From positions 1-64,000 of the forward strand of contig NZ_JAXUHN010000074.1 in the NCBI RefSeq assembly GCF_035916875.1: DNA of 64,000 bases, given 5' to 3'. Origin of the DNA: Methylomicrobium sp035916875. Its GTDB lineage: Bacteria > Pseudomonadota > Gammaproteobacteria > Methylococcales > Methylomonadaceae. Under the pieces are notes generated by a model. It was not told where the DNA came from. It worked only from the letters and a program-made list of their open reading frames with translations, and ran no database searches. Of the stretch, positions 45,345-56,660 are shown in pieces. The position numbers and the translations under genes were made by a program. Position 1 is the first letter of the stretch; every line of letters starts with the position of its first letter.

Positions 45345-45719
45345 ATGAACAAAATGATCATCAGCCTGATTTTAGGCTGCAGCACATCCTTGGCTGCTGT
45401 TGCCGAAACCGGGCAAGCAAGCCCTGAAACTCCGGCTCAAGCCGCCGCTCCCCAACCCGAGGCAGGCAAACATCGCGGCATCAAGCTGAAACAACTGAGC
45501 GAGGAACTCGGCCTCAGCACAGAGCAGGAATCCAAAATCAAGTCGCTTTTCAAAAAGCATAAACAAAAAATCAAGGAAGTCCGTGAAGAAGGCAAGGAAG
45601 AGATCAAAGACACGCTGACGCCTTCGCAAAAGCTCAAGCTGTATCAACTGAAAGAGAAAAATAGCGAGAAAATCAAGGCGCTGAAAGAAACACTCAAGGG
45701 AGAAGAAAACAAACTGTAA
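45345..45719 (+). CDS. Spy/CpxP-like LTxxQ periplasmic protein
   Basis: This 124-residue protein has a signal peptide (MNKMIISLILGCSTSLAAVA), an Ala/Pro-rich spacer and a charged helical domain with two LTxxQ-like motifs (LSTEQ near residue 57 and LTPSQ near 91). The body is Lys/Glu-rich coiled helix. The family includes the envelope chaperones Spy and CpxP, which are often induced by envelope or metal stress. No two-component system lies nearby. It converges with the transglutaminase gene. Confidence 0.75.
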   Translation: MNKMIISLILGCSTSLAAVAETGQASPETPAQAAAPQPEAGKHRGIKLKQLSEELGLSTEQESKIKSLFKKHKQKIKEVREEGKEEIKDTLTPSQKLKLYQLKEKNSEKIKALKETLKGEENKL

Positions 45720-45738
45720 GCTTTTTGTCTATTCTCGT

Positions 45739-47694
45739 TCAGGGCTTGAACAACGCGACCCAACGCTTTAATTGCCTGATGTCCCGTGGCGCCGCCTGTC
45801 TGCCGTAACGCAGGCTGATAAAAACTTCAGTAATACGATCGATTTCGGCTGCATGCAACGGCAATTTGATCTTGACGCGTTCGGCGAAGTCTTTCGCGCC
45901 CTCGCCTGAACCCTTGGTCAAGCCCTTCTTAGCGAGTTTATCGCAGAAGCGCGCATAAATCAGCAGCGCCGGATCGGTTTTCCGGCGTTTTTGATAGAGC
46001 ATTGATGCGCTTAGCAATAATGTCATCACGGCTAGGATCGCGGTCAGCCAATACACCATCACCTTGCTGTCCTTGATGCCGAATTCAGATAGTAAATTAG
46101 CTTGGTGCAGACTGTTGTAATCGATGACCCAACGCTGCCAGTTGTAATCGACAGCACCCCAGATAAATCTGGCCTGCTTGAACAGACTGTACACTTTGCT
46201 AAACTCTTGATTGTCCAGATCGAAGAAGATTTCCTCGCCCGGACTCAAGCGGCTAATATCCAGCGGATATTCGATTCTTTCCGGCGCAATAGCCGCGGTC
46301 GGATCGTAGCGGACCCAGCCGCGATTCTCATGCCAGACTTCGGCCCAGGCGTGCGCGTCGGCTTGCCGGACCCGGATAAAACGGCCAAGATCGTTCATTT
46401 CGCCACCCTGGAAACCGGTCACGACGCGAGCAGGAATATGCGCGGCGCGCAAGAGGTATACGAAAGCGGAGGCATAATGACTGCAAAAACCGGCGCGCGT
46501 TTCGAACAAAAACGATTCGATCGGGTTGTCATCGAGCTTCGGCGGTTCCAGCGTGTAGCGAAAGTTCTCGCGGCGGAAATGATCCAGCAAATTTTGTATA
46601 AAAAACGCCGGCGGCGCGTCAATCCCGTGCATTCGGCGGACGAATTCTTTAATGCGCGCAGAGGGTTTGCCGGGTAATTGAGTCGCGTCCCGGAATTCGC
46701 CGACTGAAAGAGCCCCGGTATTGTAGGCCGGATAGGAAGTCAGCTTGTAGGCGGCACGCTGTCCTGGGTTTGCCGATGTGATCAATTGAAAATTGGCGTT
46801 TCGCGTCAGCGGATCAGAAAAGCCAACCGGCATGTCGAGTGCGAACACCCAGTTTTGGGTTTGCGGCTCCATCAACAGGGTATAACGATAAGGACGCCCA
46901 GAGACTTTCGGGCTGTGCAGGGAGTATTGCTCAAAATTCCGAGTCTGCATCCAGAGCTTGCCGTTGGTCATCGACATCACCGGCCCCCGCCAATAGCGTT
47001 CTTGTGGCGGCGGAATCGGGCCGTCAAACTGCGCGCGGAACACCAATTTATCGGACAAACTCAGATTAGTGATCGAACCGGGCTCCAGCACATCGCTGAG
47101 GCCGGCCATGTTTTTGGTTTCGCTGCCGACGGCCATCCATTTCGGGGCTTCGAGGCGCGGAAATAGAATGAACATCGCGGCTGCGAGCGGTGCCGCTTGC
47201 AGGATTATCAGGCTAGCCAGTTTCAGCGCCTGCACGATTTTATTCTGCAATCCGTTTATTGAAATCAAAAGCGCCAGCAATAGGCAGCAAACGAACCCGA
47301 TATAGGCCCCGAGCAGCATGTTTTGTTCATAAAGGAACTGGGTGGCTGCCACGACAAAGGTCATGTAGATAATCAGATAAAAATCGCGCTCCCGACTAAT
47401 CTCCATCAGTTTCAGGCCCAACGCAGTGATCAGCAGACTGGAGCCTGCGTCGCGGCCGAGAATGCCCTGCCGCTCCACGAACAGCAGCGCGATCCCGAAA
47501 ATCAGCAGCAAAAAGACAAATAGACGGCCGGGCAGCCAGTGGGGACGCCAAATGCCGAGCAAACGCCAGCTCAGCAAGGCGATGAAAAAGCCGAAAGAAA
47601 GAGTCGAGACATGCTGGATGTGCGGCAGCACGGCCAATCCGACAGCGCCGAGCAATAACAGCAGCAGGTTTTTGCCGATTGGAGGCGTCTTCAT
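45739..47694 (-). CDS. TgpA-like membrane transglutaminase (DUF3488-transglutaminase)
   Basis: About 651 residues from the ATG at 47694, which overlaps the DUF58 stop by ATGA; the longer frame to 47826 is a shadow of that gene. An N-terminal block of five or six helices (DUF3488) begins NLLLLLLGAVGLAVLPH. The periplasmic transglutaminase core has its triad: Cys in RAGFCSHYASAF, His in ADAHAWAEVWH and Asp in VRYDPTAAI. A C-terminal helix and DUF4129-like cytoplasmic tail follow. It is conserved beside moxR and DUF58 genes. TgpA is essential in Pseudomonas aeruginosa; its substrate is not known. Confidence 0.9.
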   Translation of the reverse strand: MKTPPIGKNLLLLLLGAVGLAVLPHIQHVSTLSFGFFIALLSWRLLGIWRPHWLPGRLFVFLLLIFGIALLFVERQGILGRDAGSSLLITALGLKLMEISRERDFYLIIYMTFVVAATQFLYEQNMLLGAYIGFVCCLLLALLISINGLQNKIVQALKLASLIILQAAPLAAAMFILFPRLEAPKWMAVGSETKNMAGLSDVLEPGSITNLSLSDKLVFRAQFDGPIPPPQERYWRGPVMSMTNGKLWMQTRNFEQYSLHSPKVSGRPYRYTLLMEPQTQNWVFALDMPVGFSDPLTRNANFQLITSANPGQRAAYKLTSYPAYNTGALSVGEFRDATQLPGKPSARIKEFVRRMHGIDAPPAFFIQNLLDHFRRENFRYTLEPPKLDDNPIESFLFETRAGFCSHYASAFVYLLRAAHIPARVVTGFQGGEMNDLGRFIRVRQADAHAWAEVWHENRGWVRYDPTAAIAPERIEYPLDISRLSPGEEIFFDLDNQEFSKVYSLFKQARFIWGAVDYNWQRWVIDYNSLHQANLLSEFGIKDSKVMVYWLTAILAVMTLLLSASMLYQKRRKTDPALLIYARFCDKLAKKGLTKGSGEGAKDFAERVKIKLPLHAAEIDRITEVFISLRYGRQAAPRDIRQLKRWVALFKP

Positions 47695-48641
47695 GCCTGA
47701 TACAGGGCCAAGGCATCGAGACAGGATTGCCGATGCAGAGCGCCGGTATCGGGCGCCTGCCGGACGCCGGGCAAACAAAGACCGTAGCGCAAACCGGCCT
47801 TGTCCGCATCGATTACCCAGCGGCATAATTGGCTCAGCCGCTCTTCCGTATCGTAGCCCGGCGTGCTGTCCAAATTCAGCCAGAGTTCGCCGTTGCTATC
47901 GCCTCCGTATTGCTTGCTGAATAGCCCATGCCCTTTGGCATAGGCTTTCCAGTGTATATGCTTGATCGAGTCGCCGGCTTCGTAGTTTTTCAGGCCGTAA
48001 AAATCATCGCAGCCCTTTTGGCTGGCGCCCTCCGGATTCAGACTGAGGGCGGCTTGCGGAAAAGGAAGGCCGGCCACGGCAGGCTTCGGATAAACCAGGA
48101 CTTTCAGATTGAAACGCAGGGGCGACCAGACGCGAAACAGGCCAAGCGGAAAGGTGCTGTATAGGGTGATCGTGCCGGCCTCGCACCAGCCACGCTTCGT
48201 GGCGGTCCGATAAACGAAGGTTTGGATTTGATCATCAGGCAAAAGGAACAGATCGGTTTCGGTTTGGCCCGTAATCTTGATTTGCGGGCGGTGTAACGAT
48301 ACCGGATTATCGATACGGATCGGAAAAACCGCCGTTTCGCCGGCAAACACCGGCTTACCGAGACCTTCACGGATTACCAGTCCGGACAGCGCTTTGAAAC
48401 TGTGCACAGTCGTAATCAAAAAGATGCTGGCCAATAAAAAAGACAGCAGATACACCAGATTGTTGTTATAAACGAACGCAATCAAAAACAGCAGCGCGGT
48501 CAGCAACGCAAAACCGAGGCCGCGTCGTGTCGGCAGGATGAAGATGCGGCGATGATTCAGCGTGACAGGCCCCGGCAAGGCTGTTTCGCCGAGCACGAAG
48601 CGGCTAAGCCGGAAACGCTCCTTCAAGGCCAACACGCTCAT
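47691..48641 (-). CDS. DUF58 domain protein
   Basis: A 316-residue protein from the ATG at 48641, which shares its A with the moxR stop (TGATG). Two N-terminal membrane helices (RGLGFALLTALLFLIAFVY and LVYLLSFLLASIFLITTVH) precede a cytoplasmic domain with YPKPAVAGLPFPQA and the family's core DFYGLKNYEAGDSIKHIHWK. DUF58 proteins have a partly degenerate von Willebrand-like fold and work with MoxR ATPases. Translational coupling to both neighbours supports a single complex. Confidence 0.9.
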   Translation of the reverse strand: MSVLALKERFRLSRFVLGETALPGPVTLNHRRIFILPTRRGLGFALLTALLFLIAFVYNNNLVYLLSFLLASIFLITTVHSFKALSGLVIREGLGKPVFAGETAVFPIRIDNPVSLHRPQIKITGQTETDLFLLPDDQIQTFVYRTATKRGWCEAGTITLYSTFPLGLFRVWSPLRFNLKVLVYPKPAVAGLPFPQAALSLNPEGASQKGCDDFYGLKNYEAGDSIKHIHWKAYAKGHGLFSKQYGGDSNGELWLNLDSTPGYDTEERLSQLCRWVIDADKAGLRYGLCLPGVRQAPDTGALHRQSCLDALALYQA

Positions 48642-49543
48642 CAAACGGCGACCTGACGAAGTATCGGCGCGGCAACCGCGTCGGATTCCATGCTGCCCGA
48701 GCGAATCCTGTGCCCCACGACCGCGGCCAGCACCGCCTGGATGTCTTCGGGAATCACCGCGTCGCGGCCACCCATGTAGGCCCAGGCCTTGGCCGCGGTC
48801 AAAAGCGCCAATCCCGCGCGGGGAGAAAGCCCTGTAGGGTAAGCCGCCGATTCCCGGGTAAAGCGGATGATCGCCTGGCAATAATCGAGTAGCGCATTCG
48901 AGGCATGCACCTGAAGCACTTCTTTTTGAATGCGTTGCAACTGTTCCTGCGACAGTTTTTCGGTCACGGTATCGATTAAACTGTGCCGGCTTTGACCGGT
49001 CAACAACAGGCGTTCGGAGGCGGAGTCCGGATAGCCCAGTTCGATCCGCATCAGAAAGCGGTCCAACTGCGATTCGGGCAGCGGAAACGTGCCGATCTGA
49101 TGCGACGGATTTTGCGTGGCGATCACGAAAAAAGGCTCCGGCAACGGATAGGTCTTGCCGTCCACAGTGACCTGATGTTCTTCCATCGCTTCGAGTAATG
49201 CGCTTTGCGCCTTCGGCGTAGAGCGGTTGATTTCATCGGCCAGCACCATCTGAGTGAAAATCGGTCCCGGATGAAAGGTAAATTGCTGGTTCTTCGCATC
49301 GAACACCGAGGCGCCGATCATGTCGGCCGGTAATAGATCGCTGGTAAACTGGATGCGCTGGTAATCGAGGCCGAACAGTTTCGCGAGCGTGTGCGCTAGC
49401 GTGGTCTTGCCAACGCCCGGAATGTCCTCGATCAAAAGATGCCCACGCGCCAGCAGGCAACAGACCGCCAACCGGACCTGCCGCCGTTTGCCGAGCAGGA
49501 TCTGATTGGCCGAATCCAGTAACGCGTTGATTGCATTTTGCAT
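48641..49543 (-). CDS. MoxR-family AAA+ ATPase
   Basis: About 300 residues from the ATG at 49543; the longer open frame to 50122 runs through the divergent dksA-like gene and is not coding. Walker A is IEDIPGVGKTTLAHTLA, Walker B is MVLADEINRSTPKAQSALLE, sensor 1 is FVIATQNPSHQIGTFPL, and an Arg finger lies in ESQLDRFLMRIELGYP. MoxR ATPases act as chaperone-like factors, often for von Willebrand-type partners. Here the partners are the DUF58 and transglutaminase proteins encoded downstream. Confidence 0.93.
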   Translation of the reverse strand: MQNAINALLDSANQILLGKRRQVRLAVCCLLARGHLLIEDIPGVGKTTLAHTLAKLFGLDYQRIQFTSDLLPADMIGASVFDAKNQQFTFHPGPIFTQMVLADEINRSTPKAQSALLEAMEEHQVTVDGKTYPLPEPFFVIATQNPSHQIGTFPLPESQLDRFLMRIELGYPDSASERLLLTGQSRHSLIDTVTEKLSQEQLQRIQKEVLQVHASNALLDYCQAIIRFTRESAAYPTGLSPRAGLALLTAAKAWAYMGGRDAVIPEDIQAVLAAVVGHRIRSGSMESDAVAAPILRQVAV

Positions 49544-49684
49544 GAGTGATGTTACGATGCGAGGTAGAAACGACGGACTAATGCGCCTGACAAAACATTT
49601 CGAAGTATAGCAGGATGTCCGTAACATCCCTATGGGAGCGGAACAGAACGCCACCCAACGATAGACTGACATGGAGGAAAACCC

Positions 49685-50023
49685 GTGAGCGATTATGAAG
49701 AAATACGCGGCAATTTGATCGGCATGCTGGAAGAACTGAACGACCGATTGAGCAAGATTACCGATGATGTGAAGCATACTGCCGAGCCGCCCGAAAAGGA
49801 CTTTGCGGAACAGGCCGTGCAGGCCGAAAACGACGAAGTGCTGGATTTTCTCGGCAATCGCGCGAGGACAGAAATCGCCCAAATCAAAGACGCGATCGCG
49901 CGGATCGATTCCGGCCATTACGGTATTTGCCAAAGCTGCGGCGAGCCGATCGCCGCTGCCCGGCTGAAAGCCCTGCCTTATTCCGACTTGTGCATCAAAT
50001 GCGCGAGTCAGCAGGGTTGTTGA
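49685..50023 (+). CDS. DksA/TraR-type zinc-finger protein
   Basis: A 112-residue protein with a GTG start after TGGAGGAAAACCC. The N-terminal half is a coiled coil (IGMLEELNDRLSKITDDVKH). The C-terminal zinc finger is C-x2-C and C-x2-C (YGICQSCGEPIAA, then LCIKCASQQ). It is shorter than DksA (about 150) and lacks the canonical DxxDxA tip, so it may be a TraR-like or YocK-like relative and not the ppGpp cofactor itself. Divergent from moxR; a kinase-like gene follows. Confidence 0.85.
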   Translation: MSDYEEIRGNLIGMLEELNDRLSKITDDVKHTAEPPEKDFAEQAVQAENDEVLDFLGNRARTEIAQIKDAIARIDSGHYGICQSCGEPIAAARLKALPYSDLCIKCASQQGC

Positions 50024-50042
50024 AACGGCTGCCGCGCATCCG

Positions 50043-51098
50043 ATGACCGAGTTATTACCGATAGCCCGGCAATTTTCCGGGGCGAGTGCGGCTGTCCTGC
50101 CGCTGGGCAATGGCCTGATCAATGAGACTTATCTCGTGACGACTGCCACCGAGCCATTCGTTTTGCAGTGCATCAATGCGCGGGTATTTCCGGAGCCCGA
50201 AACGATTCTAACGAATCTGACCGAGATCGGCCGGCATATCGACAGCAAGGCGCCGGACAAAGTCGAATTGAAAATACCCCGACTGGTAAAGTCCTCAGCT
50301 GGCCTCGAGTCAGTGCGCGATAACCTGGGCAGACTCTGGCGCGCGACCACCTATATTGCCGATACGGTCAGCCTGGAATCGCTCGGCGATTTACGCGAAG
50401 CCCGTCAGACCGGCTTTGCGCTGGGACATTTTCACCGCCTGCTCAGCGACCTGAATCCTGCGCGACTGAAGGATACCCTTCCCGGTTTCCATATTGCTCC
50501 GGCCTATCTGGCGCGTTATCGCGAGGTCCAGACCATTGCCGATCCGCAACGAATCGACCCGGAGTGCTCGGCTTTTATCGAGCGGCATCAAATGTTCGCG
50601 GAAGATCTCGAAGCGGCGAAGAGCCGAGGCTTGCTGCCGCTCAGAATCATCCACGGCGACCCGAAACTGAACAATTTTTTATTCGCCCGCGACCGGAAAA
50701 AAGTAGTTGGCCTGATCGACCTCGATACGGTCAAGCCGGGTCTCTTGCATTACGACATCGGCGACTGTCTGCGCTCCTGTTGCCACCGGATCGAAAACGA
50801 TGCATTCGACCCGGACATCGGCGAGGCGATACTGGGCAGCTATCTCGGCGAAGCCGGGCATTTCTTTACCGGTCCCGATTATCACTATCTCTATGCCGCG
50901 ATCCGGCTGATTCCTTTCGAATTGGGGCTGCGCTTCTATACCGATCATCTCGAAGGCGACCGGTATTTCAAGGTCGAAGGGCCGGGGCAAAATCTCGATC
51001 GCGCCTTGGGTCAATTCCGTTTGTGCGCGAGCATCCTCGGTCAGAAACGGGCGATCAGGGGGCTAATCGAATCCTTGCGCGGCAAGGCTGCGAATTGA
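50043..51098 (+). CDS. APH-fold phosphotransferase, NahK-like
   Basis: A 351-residue aminoglycoside-phosphotransferase-fold kinase. It has a glycine-containing N-lobe (PLGNGLINETYLVT), the catalytic loop HGDPKLNNFLF (HGDxxxxN) and the metal site LIDLDTVKPGLLHYDIGDCL. The wording around NETYLV and GLIDLDT resembles N-acetylhexosamine 1-kinases and related sugar kinases more than antibiotic kinases. The substrate is not certain. It is followed directly, stop against start, by a MOSC gene and then a permease gene. Confidence 0.82.
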   Translation: MTELLPIARQFSGASAAVLPLGNGLINETYLVTTATEPFVLQCINARVFPEPETILTNLTEIGRHIDSKAPDKVELKIPRLVKSSAGLESVRDNLGRLWRATTYIADTVSLESLGDLREARQTGFALGHFHRLLSDLNPARLKDTLPGFHIAPAYLARYREVQTIADPQRIDPECSAFIERHQMFAEDLEAAKSRGLLPLRIIHGDPKLNNFLFARDRKKVVGLIDLDTVKPGLLHYDIGDCLRSCCHRIENDAFDPDIGEAILGSYLGEAGHFFTGPDYHYLYAAIRLIPFELGLRFYTDHLEGDRYFKVEGPGQNLDRALGQFRLCASILGQKRAIRGLIESLRGKAAN

Positions 51099-51587
51099 AT
51101 GCAGACGATAGCCGACTTGATGCGGAGCTTCCCCGCCACGGGCGAATTGGTCTGGATCGGACTCCGGCCTGCGCGTCGTGCGGCGATGCTGGCGCTCGAC
51201 GAAGTGTTTGCCGAGGCGGACGCGGGACTGACGGGCGACCGCCATCACGGCGGCGGCAAGCGCCAGGTCACGCTGATACAGTCGGAACATCTGGCCGTGC
51301 TGTCTTCGTTTGCGAAAAGGCCGGTCACTCCCGAACTGTTGCGCCGTAACCTAGTGATCCGGGGCATCAATCTGTTGGTATTGAAAAACCGGACCTTCAG
51401 GATCGGCGAAGCGGTTTTGCAGGGCACCGGCCAATGCCATCCCTGCTCGCGGATGGAGAACACGTTAGGCCCCGGTGGTTATAATGCGCTGCGCGGCCAT
51501 GGCGGCCTGACCGCGCGCATTCTTGAAAGCGGCATGCTCCGCGTCGGCGATCGCTTGACAGTATTGCCTGAAGACGCCGCATCGTAA
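51099..51587 (+). CDS. MOSC-domain protein
   Basis: A 162-residue stand-alone MOSC domain. Visible features are VWIGLRPARRAAM at the start, LTGDRHHGGGKRQVTLIQSE, LRRNLVIRGINLL and the conserved cysteine in GTGQCHPCSRMENTLG. MOSC domains bind molybdenum cofactor or carry sulfur in Moco-dependent enzymes such as YiiM and mARC. No molybdoenzyme gene lies near. It starts at the base after the kinase stop, and its own stop overlaps the start of the permease gene. Confidence 0.88.
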   Translation: MQTIADLMRSFPATGELVWIGLRPARRAAMLALDEVFAEADAGLTGDRHHGGGKRQVTLIQSEHLAVLSSFAKRPVTPELLRRNLVIRGINLLVLKNRTFRIGEAVLQGTGQCHPCSRMENTLGPGGYNALRGHGGLTARILESGMLRVGDRLTVLPEDAAS

Positions 51588-52489
51588 TGCCGGGCAGACG
51601 GAATTATGCGCTCGGCCTCGCCCTGGTCTTGCTTGGCGCCTTGGGTTTTTCGATCAAATCGATCCTAATCAAGATGGCTTACGCAGCCGATCACGGCATC
51701 GATGCGATCACGCTCTTGGCGCTCAGGATGCTGTTCTCTTTGCCGATTTTCATCATCGCGGCGCTTGCGCATAACCTCAAGGTGCGTCCGCCGGCGTTGT
51801 CGAAAAAAGAATGGCTATTCGTCACGCTGCTCGGTCTGGACGGCTATTACCTGGCCAGTTATCTGGATTTCGCGAGCCTGCAATACATCGCTGCCGGCCT
51901 GGAGCGGGTAATCCTGTTTCTGTACCCGACCTTCGTCGTGCTGTTTTCGGCACTCCTGTTCCGGCGCCTTATCACCGCTACAGTGCTTATCGCACTGCTG
52001 CTCAGCTATAGCGGCCTGATCCTGGTATTTCTCAACCATCTGTCCGCCGCCTCGCCTAATCTCTGGCTCGGCTCGGCGCTGGTATTAGGCAGCGCGCTCG
52101 TGTTCGCAGGCTTTACGATGGGCAGCGGAGTGATGGTGCACAAGATCGGCTCGCTCCGCTTTACCGCTTATACGATGACCGCGGCCGGCCTCGCCACCTT
52201 AATTCATTTTGCGATACAGCGCGGCACCGCGCTGAGCGGTTTTTCCGCCGACGTCTACGGGCTGGCGCTGTTGATCGCAGTCTTTTCGACCGTCCTGCCG
52301 GCGTTTTCGATGAACGCGGGCATCCGCCGGATCGGCGCGGATTTCGCGGCGATCATCAGCACGACCGGGCCGATCGCGACATTGATCTTCGCGTATTTCC
52401 TGCTGGATGAGTCGATTTCCGCGCCACAGATAGGCGGCACGGCCTTAGTGTTAGCCGGCGTGTCTGTGTTGGGCCGGAGCAAAGCCTGA
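51587..52489 (+). CDS. EamA/DMT-family transporter
   Basis: A 300-residue protein with ten predicted membrane helices in two EamA repeats (ALGLALVLLGALGFSIKSIL; later GSALVLGSALVFAGFTMGSG). The end AGVSVLGRSKA is basic. DMT permeases export amino acids, purines or other metabolites; the substrate here is unknown. It overlaps the MOSC stop (TAATG) and ends a three-gene run of kinase, MOSC and permease. Confidence 0.9.
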   Translation: MPGRRNYALGLALVLLGALGFSIKSILIKMAYAADHGIDAITLLALRMLFSLPIFIIAALAHNLKVRPPALSKKEWLFVTLLGLDGYYLASYLDFASLQYIAAGLERVILFLYPTFVVLFSALLFRRLITATVLIALLLSYSGLILVFLNHLSAASPNLWLGSALVLGSALVFAGFTMGSGVMVHKIGSLRFTAYTMTAAGLATLIHFAIQRGTALSGFSADVYGLALLIAVFSTVLPAFSMNAGIRRIGADFAAIISTTGPIATLIFAYFLLDESISAPQIGGTALVLAGVSVLGRSKA

Positions 52490-52607
52490 TTCGGCATGCC
52501 ATGACAATTTTTGCCAACTAATTTGAGCTCTTGAGGTCTAAAGATTAGTTAATCTGATTCTCTGCTCCGCCCAGGTTGAGTAGAGTGCCTCGCCGGAGGG
52601 CCTCGAC

Positions 52608-53348
52608 ATGACGATCTCAGCAGCGAAAAACCTTTTCGACCAGCCCCCGCAATGGGTGTGTTTGGAATGCGGTTACAACATGATCGGCGACATGCCCGAT
52701 GTTTGCCCGTTCTGCGGAGCACGGCACGACCGCTTTCTGAGCTGGGAGGCGGCCGAAAAACAATTTCGGGTGACCGAATTTCCGGTCAACGGCGAGGTGG
52801 TCCAACTGCTTTCGGTGCCGAAGCTGGGTTACGAGCACGCCGCTTACCGGATAAAAACCGCGCAAGGCGATATCTGGATCGATGCACCGTCGGCATTCAA
52901 TCGCGATCTGGCGCCGGTGCGGGCGGTCTTGTTTACGCATCATCACTTCATGGGCGCCTCGAACCAATACCGGCGGCTTTGGGGCGCGCAGATTTGGTTG
53001 CATGATCTCGACGCAAGGCAACCATTGGCACGATTATTCGATGTCGATCACCGTTTTACCGGTGACTTTACGGCTTTCGAGATAGAGGCTCATCATAGCG
53101 GCGGCCATACGCAGGGTTTCACGTTTTATATTTATCGCGATGTGCTGTTTATCTGCGATTACGTTTTTTTGACACCCGCCGGCATGATCTTCAATCCCTA
53201 TGGTCCGGAGCGCGAAACCCGCCGGCAGGCATCCCGTATTTTTGAGGTTCTGGCGAACCGGCCTCTTCTTACCGTTTGCGGTTATAACTACGTCGCTCGT
53301 TTTGCCGACTGGCTGCCCGGTTTTGAACGCCTGTTGGCAGAATGCTAA
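52608..53348 (+). CDS. Rubredoxin-like domain fused to metallo-beta-lactamase fold
   Basis: A 246-residue protein. An N-terminal rubredoxin-type iron site is formed by C18-C21 (VCLECGY) and C33-C36 (VCPFCGA). An MBL-fold domain starts near residue 55. In the MBL domain the signature HxHxDH is replaced by HHHFMG (H111 and H113 remain), while the later HSGGHTQGF and ICDYVFL are kept, so the metal site is incomplete. A redox role near a rubredoxin centre is plausible; hydrolase activity is doubtful. The 120-base gaps on both sides suggest its own promoter. Confidence 0.83.
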   Translation: MTISAAKNLFDQPPQWVCLECGYNMIGDMPDVCPFCGARHDRFLSWEAAEKQFRVTEFPVNGEVVQLLSVPKLGYEHAAYRIKTAQGDIWIDAPSAFNRDLAPVRAVLFTHHHFMGASNQYRRLWGAQIWLHDLDARQPLARLFDVDHRFTGDFTAFEIEAHHSGGHTQGFTFYIYRDVLFICDYVFLTPAGMIFNPYGPERETRRQASRIFEVLANRPLLTVCGYNYVARFADWLPGFERLLAEC

Positions 53349-53399
53349 GCCTATAGACTTTCTGATTCTTATATTCAACGCTTTAGGGAGGTTCCCTCG

Positions 53400-56108
<2,709 letters not shown>

Positions 56109-56122
56109 AACCGATAATTTAT

Positions 56123-56329
56123 TTATTCGAGGGCGATCGTATCCTCGATGCAGTGTTTGACGCCGAGTTCGGGGGCTTCCAGCGTCATCTTGACCCGAAT
56201 CCGATTTGTCCCTTCCAATTGCCCGTTTTCAATGGCTTTCTCTACCGCGTGTTCGATTTCGCGCTGCGAAGTCACGCCGACTTTCTTCAGGTATTTTCTG
56301 ATTTCCATATTTAATGTATCTTCGTTCAT
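56123..56329 (-). CDS. DUF6494 family small protein
   Basis: A 68-residue protein that matches the small DUF6494 family in my reading (MNEDTLNMEIRKYLKKVGVT, then a closing CIEDTIALE). It would fold as a helix pair followed by a short beta hairpin. A ribosome site (GGGAGGCATAT) precedes the ATG. Its stop faces the acnA stop. No function is known for the family. Confidence 0.8.
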   Translation of the reverse strand: MNEDTLNMEIRKYLKKVGVTSQREIEHAVEKAIENGQLEGTNRIRVKMTLEAPELGVKHCIEDTIALE

Positions 56330-56463
56330 ATATGCCTCCCACGGATAGGCTAAACGTTTTCTATTTGCTGGTGGAAACCGACATTTCCTAACCCATGTTA
56401 TAGTGACTTAAAGAGCGCTAAATAATTCATCTTCCCTGCCCAATCTTTGCGCTATAAAATTTG

Positions 56464-56493
56464 TTGAACTTTTTATATGCCGTTGAATCTTAT
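56464..56493 (+). promoter_or_regulatory. Candidate sigma-70 promoter for a small RNA or leader
   Basis: TTGAAC (56464-56469) and TCTTAT (56488-56493) lie 18 bases apart, with four of six matches each to the -35 and -10 consensus. They lie just before two plus-strand hairpins that have no open reading frame to terminate. Confidence 0.3.
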
Positions 56494-56499
56494 CTGTGC

Positions 56500-56592
56500 A
56501 CGCATTTTACGGCGTCGGATCAGCCTCGCTCTCCCCCAGCATTGGGCTGATTTTCTTTAAACCCCAAAATACCAACCGGCATTTTGGGGTTT
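56500..56592 (+). ncRNA. Candidate small RNA with two terminal hairpins
   Basis: A 90-base segment between the DUF6494 start (minus) and the HDOD gene (plus). It contains hairpin 1 (ATCAGCC/GGCTGAT, then TTTCTTT) and hairpin 2 (a 12-base stem, then a T-rich tail). No plus-strand gene precedes them, so the terminator must serve a short transcript that begins here, or act as an attenuator for the HDOD gene. It matches no RNA family that I recognise. Confidence 0.4.
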
Positions 56593-56597
56593 TCTTT
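56559..56597 (+). terminator. Strong rho-independent terminator
   Basis: AAACCCCAAAAT (56559-56570) pairs with ATTTTGGGGTTT (56581-56592) over a 10-base loop, followed by a T-rich tail (TTCTTT). An adjoining hairpin (56519-56551) is also followed by TTTCTTT. Confidence 0.75.
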
Positions 56598-56660
56598 ATC
56601 TATTCGGCCTTTTTGTTTTGGTTTCTTTGCTATGCTCATAGCATCTTTCCCTTGCCCCCC

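Noticed and set aside
47695..47826. Longer start for the transglutaminase gene
   Set aside because: The extra codons lie inside the DUF58 gene in another frame; the ATG at 47694 has the expected ATGA overlap and begins the membrane helix.
49544..50122. Longer start for the MoxR ATPase
   Set aside because: The extension runs antisense through the DksA/TraR-type gene and does not match MoxR.
56496..56660. Longer start for the HDOD protein
   Set aside because: The frame crosses two terminator hairpins and encodes hydrophobic sequence unlike the family.
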